Source of the DNA: Candidatus Nitrosopumilus sp.
Lineage (GTDB): Archaea; Thermoproteota; Nitrososphaeria; Nitrososphaerales; Nitrosopumilaceae
Direction: 5' to 3'
DNA: 6,027 bases
Assembly: GCA_029860565.1 (NCBI GenBank)
Contig: JAOUAY010000081.1
Span: forward strand, 1 to 6,027
Shown here: one piece after another, positions 1 to 5,195 of the stretch
How the letters are laid out: each line of letters starts with the position of its first letter
How positions within the stretch are numbered: the stretch's first letter is position 1
Notes under the pieces: model-generated
What the model was told of the DNA's origin: nothing
What the model saw: only the letters and a program-made list of their open reading frames with translations
Databases searched by the model: none
Program-made: the position numbers and the translations under genes

Positions 1-2
1 TA

Positions 3-710
3 TTGGATCCGTTAGTTCGTTTCAAAGAAGCACATTCTAAAGGAATAATTCCTGATGATGTTTTTGAATTAACAATGAAACGATTCCCAATTACTATTGC
101 AGGAATAAATCGAATTGAAAAAGCATCTGGAATTAAATATCCAATAGCTTATGTCGAGCCCTCACTTGTTTTGTCATCTCCTAATCCTAATTCATATGAA
201 TTTGGAATTTTATTTGCCAGAACTATTCCTATTCTATTTGATGAAAAATTTCAGGTAGTAATTCAAATATCTGCTCCGCTAATAGCTTATGGTCTAAAGG
301 GTACAGTTCATGCAATTTTAGCTCATGAATTTTTACATTTTTTGGATTTGATGAGAAAAATATCTAAAATGGAGCTATTATCAGATGAAATTTCAGGAAA
401 TTTATTTGAAAATGTTTACAGCGACGAAACTAGATTATTTGAACCTCGTGTAGTATTGAAAGATAGAACATTACTAAATCATATCACAAAGAAATTTCCT
501 GCAGGTTTTCGTGATTTTAAACTTGAAGATAAAGTTATGAAATTTTGGGCTGATAGAAATCTCCCAAAATCAAACATATCTTTAGATACAAATACAGTGA
601 AATTATCCGCAGAATCTCTTTCTAAAATAAAACTTGATCCAGCGTTTATTTCTAAAATGGAGCAACTTGAAGAAAAAAGTTCTAAAATTCATAAGAAAAG
701 ACTTTATTAA
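3..710 (+). CDS. Putative zincin-like metallopeptidase (HExxH), conserved hypothetical, possibly 5'-partial
   Basis: The reading frame encodes at least 235 residues and begins at a TTG on the extreme left edge. The two bases before it do not close the frame, so the real start may lie outside the window. The clearest motif is HEFLH at residues 108-112, a gluzincin/zincin HExxH in which the two histidines would bind zinc and the glutamate would be catalytic. It sits in a hydrophobic helix (LAHEFLHFLDLM). A third ligand is not certain; E124 or the D128-E129 pair are candidates. The C-terminal third is charged and Lys-rich with no recognisable domain. There is no signal peptide or membrane helix in the visible part, so it is probably cytosolic. 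I do not recognise a named family, and peptidase activity is inferred from the motif alone. It is followed by a convergent spacer, so it ends its transcription unit. Confidence 0.7.
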   Translation: MDPLVRFKEAHSKGIIPDDVFELTMKRFPITIAGINRIEKASGIKYPIAYVEPSLVLSSPNPNSYEFGILFARTIPILFDEKFQVVIQISAPLIAYGLKGTVHAILAHEFLHFLDLMRKISKMELLSDEISGNLFENVYSDETRLFEPRVVLKDRTLLNHITKKFPAGFRDFKLEDKVMKFWADRNLPKSNISLDTNTVKLSAESLSKIKLDPAFISKMEQLEEKSSKIHKKRLY

Positions 711-777
711 AAATTTCAAATTGGAACCTTGTTTAAATGGTGCATCAAGTTTGTGTCCTCTTAAGTGATATTATGCA

Positions 778-828
778 TTTTTTCCAGTGTTTGTATAATT
801 ACTTAATTTTTAGGATCTACCTTTTTTT
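778..828 (+). terminator. Candidate oligo-T termination zone for the HExxH gene
   Basis: Two T-tracts (six T at 778-783 and seven T at 822-828) lie 68-118 bases downstream of the + strand stop at 710. Archaeal RNA polymerase terminates at U-rich tracts without requiring a hairpin, so these are plausible 3' ends. There is no strong GC-rich stem. This is an inference from base composition. Confidence 0.3.
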
Positions 829-880
829 GATATTTCTCATTTATTCATAATTTTTAGGTAGATTACACAAAATTTTAGGA
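805..880. repeat. Thrice-repeated AATTTTTAGG-like motif and 8-bp inverted repeat in a convergent spacer
   Basis: The spacer between stops at 710 and 975 holds AATTTTTAGG at 805-814 and at 849-858, and a one-T-shorter copy, AATTTTAGG, at 871-879. Aligned on AGG the copies are 44 and 21 bases apart. Superimposed on this, ATCTACCT at 815-822 and AGGTAGAT at 856-863 form a perfect 8-bp inverted repeat with a 33-base loop. The rest of the 264-base spacer is AT-rich and shows no tRNA, no convincing gene and no GC-rich structured RNA. Function unknown; it could be a 3' UTR structure or chance in AT-rich DNA. Confidence 0.35.
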
Positions 881-974
881 ATGTATTGTATATTTTCAAA
901 TTTTGTATAATCTTTATTCATACTTAATTTGTACTTTATATTGATTAATGCATACAATTAATGTCTGCAGAAAC

Positions 975-1160
975 TTACTGGTTAAATTCTGTTAGTCCAC
1001 ATTTTCCACATGTGTGTCTATCTTTGTGTGTTGCCATGAATGTACCTTTTCCACATCTGGAGCAAATTTTTTTGGTTCTTGATTGTTTGTCTCCATCTAC
1101 TTTGTAATACGATGATATGTTGGGACTGGATCCTTTCTTACCTTTTTTTTCTACAGGCAT
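975..1160 (-). CDS. rps27ae: 30S ribosomal protein S27ae (eS31)
   Basis: This 61-residue basic protein is a zinc-ribbon component of the small ribosomal subunit. It has a Lys/Gly-rich N-terminus, the SYYKVDGDK segment, and four zinc-binding cysteines in two knuckles, C33-x-x-C36 and C51-x-x-C54, ending in GLTEF. In eukaryotes the homologue is the C-terminal part of the ubiquitin-S27a fusion; as is normal in archaea, there is no ubiquitin moiety here. Its ATG overlaps the rps24e stop by one base (TAATG), and a GAGGAG Shine-Dalgarno-like stretch lies inside the end of rps24e about 11 bases upstream. Translation is therefore probably coupled within a two-gene operon. Length and cysteines are complete, so I am very sure of the identity. 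Confidence 0.96.
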   Translation of the reverse strand: MPVEKKGKKGSSPNISSYYKVDGDKQSRTKKICSRCGKGTFMATHKDRHTCGKCGLTEFNQ

Positions 1161-1549
1161 TATTCTGATTTCTCCTCTTTTTTGGATTCTTCTACAGGTG
1201 TATCTTCAACTGGTGCTTCTTCTGTGGCAGCTTCTTTTATTGCTGTTTCAGTTTCTGCAATTTTTGCTTTAGCTTTTTCTAGTCTTAAAAATATTGTTGG
1301 ATTGATATGTTTTTTTGCCAATCCTTCATCATCATAAACATAGAACGTTCCTGTAATGAGAGATTTACCGACATGAGTTTTTAATCTCATTGGGATTACA
1401 AATTTATCATCTAGTTTCAACTCTTTTGTAACCATGTCTACAGCTTCAAGGCTTTTTAGCTTGCCTCCTAATCCTGTAAAATTACAAGTTAACTCTCTTC
1501 TAGACAGAAAGGTGTTGTCGACGTCTGTAATTGTCTCTATTATGGACAT
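1160..1549 (-). CDS. rps24e: 30S ribosomal protein S24e (eS24)
   Basis: The first ~92 residues match archaeal/eukaryotic S24e of the small ribosomal subunit: NTFLSRREL near residues 12-20, then K30-V40, then the family segment around residues 57-74 with THVGKSLITGTFYVYDD and the KHINPTIFLR stretch at 80-89. Residues 92-129 are an Ala/Glu/Lys/Pro/Thr/Ser-rich, mostly acidic tail that is low in complexity and makes this longer than the ~100-residue archaeal norm; it is probably disordered. It is the first gene of a - strand pair with rps27ae. The ATG at 1549 lies about 27 bases downstream of a good TATA box with no Shine-Dalgarno between, which points to a leaderless mRNA and supports this start. 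Identity is confident; the role of the tail is unknown. Confidence 0.95.
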   Translation of the reverse strand: MSIIETITDVDNTFLSRRELTCNFTGLGGKLKSLEAVDMVTKELKLDDKFVIPMRLKTHVGKSLITGTFYVYDDEGLAKKHINPTIFLRLEKAKAKIAETETAIKEAATEEAPVEDTPVEESKKEEKSE

Positions 1550-1570
1550 GTATCAAAAATCTCTGGATAT

Positions 1571-1580
1571 TTCATATAAA
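1571..1580 (-). promoter_or_regulatory. Archaeal TATA box for rps24e-rps27ae (leaderless)
   Basis: On the - strand the sequence reads TTTATATGAA, preceded by a purine-rich AAGG like a BRE. Its centre (~1576) is about 27 bases upstream of the rps24e ATG, the normal TATA-to-transcription-start distance, so the transcript should begin at or next to the start codon. The site lies within the short divergent region shared with the DUF309 gene. Confidence 0.6.
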
Positions 1581-1602
1581 CCTTGATTGCAATTCCAGAA
1601 GA

Positions 1603-1610
1603 AATTTAAG
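1603..1610 (+). promoter_or_regulatory. Candidate TATA box for the DUF309 gene
   Basis: AATTTAAG is centred about 25 bases upstream of the ATG at 1632. No Shine-Dalgarno is present between them, consistent with a leaderless transcript. It helps decide in favour of the ATG at 1632 rather than the TTG at 1587, because a start at 1587 would place this promoter element inside the coding region. Confidence 0.4.
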
Positions 1611-1631
1611 AAATTCCTTCTAAACTATCTC

Positions 1632-2195
1632 ATGGAACGATATTTACTCCATTTTAAAAATGAGAAATATTTACCTCAGAATTGTAGAGAACTTGCCCAT
1701 AAAGCAAGAGATCTGGCATCTGACATGAAGAATGTTTCAGTTAGACTTGCAAGAGTTGCCACTAAATTTATTGAATTTGACGTAGCTGCAGAAAAAGAAG
1801 ATTTAGATGCACTGGTTGAAAAATTATCTCCTATTGGAGGAATTGATAACATAAGACATGTTTTTGAGGAGCATATTGAAAAAGAGAAAGGAATTACTGA
1901 TGGAATATTTTTCTATAATGATGAAAGATTTTGGGAATGTCATGAGGCATTTGAAGGCGTCTGGAATCAATGCTATGGACGGGAAAAAGAACTTGTTCAA
2001 GGAATTATTCTAGTAGCAGTTGCGTTTGCTCATGAACAAGAAAATGAAGAAAATATTGGTATTGGGATGTTAAGCAGGGCATTAGAGAAATTAGGTACTT
2101 CACCTTCTATGTATCATTCAATTGATGTTGATAGAATAAGAAAGAAAGCAATTGAAATGCAACAAGCAAAAAAATTAACTAGATTTGAGATTTAA
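1632..2195 (+). CDS. DUF309 domain protein with an extra N-terminal domain
   Basis: From the ATG at 1632 the product has 187 residues. The frame is open upstream to a TTG at 1587, but a TATA-like element at 1603-1610 favours the ATG, and MERYLLHFKN reads like a natural first beta strand. Residues ~93-170 match DUF309: FYNDERFWECHEAFEGVW at 94-111, containing the conserved WECHE (H104-E105), then the KELVQGIILVAVAFAHE helix. DUF309 proteins are small all-helical proteins of unknown biochemical role; the conserved His/Glu pair could bind metal, but this is not shown. The first ~75 residues form a separate alpha/beta-looking region, including VSVRLARVATKFIEFDV, that I cannot assign. No signal peptide or membrane helix is seen. 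The 3' end overlaps the convergent apgM by 17 bases. Family assignment is confident, function is not. Confidence 0.85.
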   Translation: MERYLLHFKNEKYLPQNCRELAHKARDLASDMKNVSVRLARVATKFIEFDVAAEKEDLDALVEKLSPIGGIDNIRHVFEEHIEKEKGITDGIFFYNDERFWECHEAFEGVWNQCYGREKELVQGIILVAVAFAHEQENEENIGIGMLSRALEKLGTSPSMYHSIDVDRIRKKAIEMQQAKKLTRFEI

Positions 2196-3465
2196 TTATC
2201 TCTATAGATTTTGAAACCACTTCTGCACCTTGGAGCAAACCAATACTGCCTTTCTTTGCTTGTTCTTCAGTCATTCGTGTAGTTCCATCATTTTTAATAA
2301 AATTACCTGAAACCACAACTGGAACGGGATCATCACTATGGCCTTTGTTAATACAAGGCGTTGAATGATCAGCAGAAATTACAATTGCCACTTTGCTAGA
2401 ATCTATATTTTCAATTAGAGTTTTAAAGAATCTTTGATCAATTTCCTCAATATTTTTCATTTTACCTATGGCGTCTCCATCATGACCAAATTCATCTGGT
2501 CCCTTAAGGTGAACATAAATAGAATTTTGAGTTTCCATTGCCTTTGCAGCAACTCTTGCTTTTTCTTCATAATCTGTTAATCCTCCAGCTTCAAACGCTT
2601 TCATCTTGAGAACTTCTGAAATTCCAAGTTCTACTGGCATGTCTACTATGCATGAAAATTGCATAGCATGTTTTTCATTAATTGGAGGCACATCTGGATA
2701 TTTGTTTCCTGCATCTCTGAGTAAAATACAACTAAGCTGTTTTTTATTTTGTTCTTTTCGTTTTTTGTTAATGACACTCTCTTTCATAATTTTTATTGCT
2801 TGTTCTGAGAATTCATTTACTAGATTAGCTGTAAATTTAGAATCATTTGTATCTTCGGCAGGTAAACATTTTTCAATTTTTAAAAAATCGCCCACAGCTT
2901 TTGCTACTCCCATGCCGCCAATATTGCTGTATGCTGGGTCTGTATTGGTAATCTTTGATGATAGTTTTTGAGAGTCTGTTCTAATTCTTATTGTAACTCT
3001 ATGGCCTATTGTTGGTGAAACTATTACTGATGTATTTGGATTTGAGAATTTTATTTTTGTTTCAATTTCTCTTGCAATTCCATCAGCATCTTCTTTTTCA
3101 ATCTGTCTACCTGCCCTCCTATCAATAATCACACCTTCTTCGTTTAATGTTGAAAAATTACCTCTTAATGCTAAATCTCCGTCTTTGAAATCAATACCTA
3201 TTCCTATTGCTTCAATAACGCCTCTACCTGCGTATTCTGCATGGTTGAATTTGTATCCTAACATATTGAAAACTGCAATGTCTGATTCTGGCGCTATGCC
3301 TTTTCCAACAGAAATTACTTCTCCTATTACACCATTGCTGGCAATTTTATCTAAAGTTGGTGTATTTGCAGCCTCTAGCGGTGTCTTTCCATCTAAATCT
3401 GGATGTGGAAGATCTCCTACTCCGTCCAAAAGAACATAGATTATGTGAATATCTGAATTATTCAA
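2179..3465 (-). CDS. apgM: 2,3-bisphosphoglycerate-independent phosphoglycerate mutase, archaeal type (ApgM)
   Basis: This 428-residue enzyme interconverts 3-phosphoglycerate and 2-phosphoglycerate in glycolysis/gluconeogenesis in the cytosol. It belongs to the alkaline phosphatase superfamily and binds two metal ions. Visible features are LLDGVGDLPHP at 12-22 with metal ligand D14, the nucleophile region APESD with S61, YAGRG at 78-82, DRRAGR at 115-120, and the C-terminal metal site: D324 and H328 (KGPDEFGHDGD), D366-H367 (SADHS) and H376. The length is full for the archaeal family. The start is unusual: TTG at 3465 gives the best in-frame N-terminus, but a canonical Shine-Dalgarno plus ATG upstream (3487) is in another frame and stops after nine codons. 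The upstream frame is open only to a stop at 3508-3510. A one-base error in the TTTT run at 3463-3467 would join the two, so the first residues are uncertain. It converges on the DUF309 gene (17-base overlap). Confidence 0.94.
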   Translation of the reverse strand: MNNSDIHIIYVLLDGVGDLPHPDLDGKTPLEAANTPTLDKIASNGVIGEVISVGKGIAPESDIAVFNMLGYKFNHAEYAGRGVIEAIGIGIDFKDGDLALRGNFSTLNEEGVIIDRRAGRQIEKEDADGIAREIETKIKFSNPNTSVIVSPTIGHRVTIRIRTDSQKLSSKITNTDPAYSNIGGMGVAKAVGDFLKIEKCLPAEDTNDSKFTANLVNEFSEQAIKIMKESVINKKRKEQNKKQLSCILLRDAGNKYPDVPPINEKHAMQFSCIVDMPVELGISEVLKMKAFEAGGLTDYEEKARVAAKAMETQNSIYVHLKGPDEFGHDGDAIGKMKNIEEIDQRFFKTLIENIDSSKVAIVISADHSTPCINKGHSDDPVPVVVSGNFIKNDGTTRMTEEQAKKGSIGLLQGAEVVSKSIEIIKSQI

Positions 3466-3487
3466 AACTTCCCTGTTTAATCGGCAT
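3458..3487 (-). other. Nine-codon upstream ORF overlapping the apgM start
   Basis: On the - strand an ATG at 3487 opens a short frame (MPIKQGSFE, then TAA) whose stop lies inside the first codons of apgM. It is preceded by AAAGGAG at 3502-3496 with 8 bases of spacing, the best Shine-Dalgarno in the neighbourhood. It may be a translated leader peptide coupled to the TTG start, or the true N-terminus of apgM separated by a one-base sequence error. The sequence alone does not decide. Confidence 0.35.
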
Positions 3488-3499
3488 CCAATGCTCTCC

Positions 3500-3507
3500 T
3501 TTAAATC
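3500..3507 (-). promoter_or_regulatory. Candidate TATA box for apgM
   Basis: The - strand reads GATTTAAA. Transcription starting about 26 bases downstream would begin near 3477, leaving a leader of roughly 12 bases (containing GGGAAG) before the TTG at 3465 and excluding the ATG at 3487. A second T/A-rich element (TATTTTATTT, about 3540-3531) could instead start a longer mRNA near 3508 that includes the Shine-Dalgarno and ATG. Either is plausible. Confidence 0.3.
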
Positions 3508-3572
3508 TTACAGCAAAACTTGCGATCAAAATAAAATATTGAATCAATTTATTTTTTAAATTTATCAATATC

Positions 3573-3595
3573 TTATGTTTTTGTATAAAACATAA
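3573..3595. repeat. Perfect 9-bp inverted repeat, operator-like
   Basis: TTATGTTTT at 3573-3581 and AAAACATAA at 3587-3595 are perfect reverse complements around a 5-base spacer (TGTAT). The palindrome lies in the divergent region between apgM and the GalT-like gene. Its size (23 bp) and symmetry fit a dimeric winged-helix or Lrp-type regulator site, but no regulator is encoded nearby, so this is only structural evidence. Confidence 0.5.
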
Positions 3596-3609
3596 TTTTC
3601 TTTGAAAAA

Positions 3610-3625
3610 ATTTGTTCAAACAAAT
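3610..3625. repeat. Second palindrome, 7-bp arms, operator-like
   Basis: ATTTGTT and AACAAAT flank a CA centre in a 16-bp perfect palindrome. Its centre is about 33 bases from that of the 23-bp palindrome to its left and about 75 bases upstream of the GalT-like ATG. The two differ in sequence, so they need not bind the same factor. Confidence 0.45.
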
Positions 3626-3660
3626 ATGTAAATTCTAATTTTTAATTGATTTTAGGAAAC

Positions 3661-3668
3661 ATTTTAAC
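3661..3668 (+). promoter_or_regulatory. Candidate TATA box for the GalT-like gene
   Basis: ATTTTAAC is centred about 28 bases upstream of the ATG at 3693 and is preceded by purine-rich AGGAAAC, which could serve as BRE. No Shine-Dalgarno is seen before the ATG, so a leaderless transcript is likely. The element is a weak match. Confidence 0.35.
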
Positions 3669-3692
3669 AGACATTTAGTTTCATTAACCATT

Positions 3693-4712
3693 ATGGGTGA
3701 TATGCGCAAAGATAACGTTTCTGAGCGTTTTATGATTGTCTTAAAAACAGATGATAAAATTATTGATCCAAAAAAATCTCCCTATGCACCTGGCAATGAA
3801 TCTATGACAAATCCTTCGGTTTTGTCACTTGTTGCAAAAGATGGCATGTTACAACGTCTCCAAGATAATGAAGGAGAAGCCTTTGTGAAAGATTGGGCTA
3901 TAAGAGTTTTTGAAAGTAAGAATCCTATTGTTTCAATAAATACGGAAAATTCTTACAGTGATAAACCATTCTACAGTGAACCTGCATACGGATATCATTA
4001 CATTGTAGTTGCGTCTCCTAATGAAAAAGACACTTTTGCAACAATTGATACTGAACAATGGTCAAATGTTTTAGTTGTTGTTCAGGATAGATTACGATGG
4101 CTTTACACTCAAAAAGGCGTAACTTATGTTTCAATTTATGCCGATCATGGTGGATTGGCTGGTAATGTTAATCCTCATCCGCATCTTCATATTTTGACAT
4201 TTTCTACAATTCCTCCAGTTATTGAATCTGAATCTGAATCATCTCACAAAATTTTAAATGAAAAAGGTGTTTGTCCAGTGTGTCAGACTATTAATGAGGA
4301 AATTGGTGGTCCTAGGCAAGTTCTTCAAACTGAAGGGTTTATCGCATACTGTCCATGGGCTCCTTCATATCCATATGAATTTTGGATTTCTCCAAAAAAA
4401 CATGCTACACGTTTTTCAAAAATCACTCAAAAAGAAATTAATGACCTGTCATTGATTTTAAGGGCCACATTAGGTGGTTTATCAAAAACTATCAAGAATG
4501 TTTCATATAATTTGGTTTTTCATCTTTCTCCTGAAAAGAAGAATAGTAGACAAATTCATTGGCATATTGAAGTTTACCCAATTACTAAATCTTGGTCGGG
4601 ATTAGAACGTGGATATGGCATTTTCTTAAACGATATATCTCCTGAACAATCAGCTAAGACACTTGGAGCAGCTTCTAGAAAAGAATTAGCTAATTTAGTT
4701 GGAATCATATAA
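3693..4712 (+). CDS. Galactose-1-phosphate uridylyltransferase-like protein (GalT branch of the HIT superfamily), atypical active site
   Basis: The 339-residue protein has the two-repeat architecture of GalT: an N-terminal half with GYHYIVVASP (100-109) and VSIYADHGGLAGNVNPHPHLHIL (146-168), and a C-terminal half ending in IHWHIEVYP and a Gly/Asn loop (GLERGYGIFLND) as in prokaryotic GalT relatives. Family members transfer nucleotidyl groups between sugar phosphates and UDP/ADP-sugars via a covalent histidine, here probably H164. Three departures stand out. The GalT HPHxQ motif is HPHLH (162-166), as in HIT hydrolases. The usual CPFCPGNE zinc motif reads SPYAPGNE (29-36), so its cysteines are gone. 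A CPVC pair occurs instead at 194-197, after a SESESES linker encoded by a GAATCT tandem repeat (4225-4242). Substrate and even reaction type are therefore uncertain. The start at ATG 3693 is chosen by promoter distance; ATG 3702 is an alternative. Confidence 0.85.
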   Translation: MGDMRKDNVSERFMIVLKTDDKIIDPKKSPYAPGNESMTNPSVLSLVAKDGMLQRLQDNEGEAFVKDWAIRVFESKNPIVSINTENSYSDKPFYSEPAYGYHYIVVASPNEKDTFATIDTEQWSNVLVVVQDRLRWLYTQKGVTYVSIYADHGGLAGNVNPHPHLHILTFSTIPPVIESESESSHKILNEKGVCPVCQTINEEIGGPRQVLQTEGFIAYCPWAPSYPYEFWISPKKHATRFSKITQKEINDLSLILRATLGGLSKTIKNVSYNLVFHLSPEKKNSRQIHWHIEVYPITKSWSGLERGYGIFLNDISPEQSAKTLGAASRKELANLVGII

Positions 4713-4724
4713 TTTTCTGAATGG

Positions 4725-4732
4725 TTTATTTA
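4725..4732 (+). promoter_or_regulatory. TATA box for the four-helix membrane protein gene
   Basis: TTTATTTA is centred about 26-27 bases upstream of the ATG at 4755, with no Shine-Dalgarno in between. This is a textbook archaeal leaderless arrangement, and it makes the gene a transcription unit separate from the GalT-like gene despite the 42-base gap. Confidence 0.6.
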
Positions 4733-4754
4733 TCAACTAAAAGCTGTAAAAATA

Positions 4755-5195
4755 ATGGCAATTGAGAAATGGCTTGCAATAACTAGTGTTGCTTTATTTG
4801 TAATGTTTGCTGGTGAAATGATCTCAATTTATAATTTTATGATGATGCCTACTGAAGACTTTGAATTTGGTTTAGTATTTGATGCAGATGCAAAAATATT
4901 TCAATTTATTTCAATTGGAGTTGCACCTGCCGGAGTTTTAGCTGCAATTGCATTTATCATGTCAAAACAATATGGTTCAAAATCCATTGGTAGTATAATT
5001 GTGATTGGTGGAATATCTTTGTTTATTGGAATGTATGTTTCTTTTTCTATGCTGGATAAAATTAATGATGTTCATCTTACAGATATAGTTTCAAATACGC
5101 CAATTTTATTTATGGTGTTATCTGTTCCTGTAATTTGTGTTGGAGCTTATTTGACTAAACAGAAAAAGAAGCGCCCTAAAAAAGAATATTTCTAA
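4755..5195 (+). CDS. Small four-helix integral membrane protein, function unknown
   Basis: The product has 146 residues and four predicted transmembrane segments at about 6-28, 48-69, 78-99 and 115-134, ending in a strongly basic tail (KQKKKRPKK). By the positive-inside rule the tail, and so the N-terminus, should face the cytoplasm. The loop between helices 1 and 2 is acidic (TEDFEFGLVFDADAK) and would face outside. There is no cleavable signal peptide, cysteine motif or known catalytic motif, and I do not recognise a family; it may be restricted to Thaumarchaeota. It has its own TATA box, so it is probably not obligately co-expressed with the upstream GalT-like gene. Its TAA stop interlocks with the stop of the convergent acetyltransferase gene (4-base overlap). 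Confidence 0.8.
   Translation: MAIEKWLAITSVALFVMFAGEMISIYNFMMMPTEDFEFGLVFDADAKIFQFISIGVAPAGVLAAIAFIMSKQYGSKSIGSIIVIGGISLFIGMYVSFSMLDKINDVHLTDIVSNTPILFMVLSVPVICVGAYLTKQKKKRPKKEYF

Noticed and set aside
737..850. 37-codon ORF starting at an ATG on the + strand in the convergent spacer, ending in a hydrophobic run
   Set aside because: No Shine-Dalgarno, only a weak A/T-rich element at TATA distance, and the composition is what random T-rich sequence would give. Chance ORF of this size is expected.
1587..1631. Upstream TTG start adding 15 residues to the DUF309 protein
   Set aside because: It would run through a TATA-like element at the right distance from the ATG at 1632, and the added residues (Lys/Phe-rich) look non-coding.
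2606..2971. 121-codon + strand ORF opposite apgM
   Set aside because: It is antisense to a well-supported enzyme gene, and its Ser/Phe/Leu-rich composition is typical of a shadow frame.
3185..3542. Two overlapping + strand ORFs opposite the apgM 5' region
   Set aside because: Both are antisense to conserved ApgM motifs and show no family resemblance or promoter.
4225..4242. GAATCT tandem repeat (three copies) considered as a regulatory or CRISPR-like repeat
   Set aside because: It lies in frame in the GalT-like gene and simply encodes a Glu-Ser linker.
4258..4455. 65-codon + strand ORF inside the GalT-like gene
   Set aside because: Alternative frame of a conserved gene, with no independent signal.
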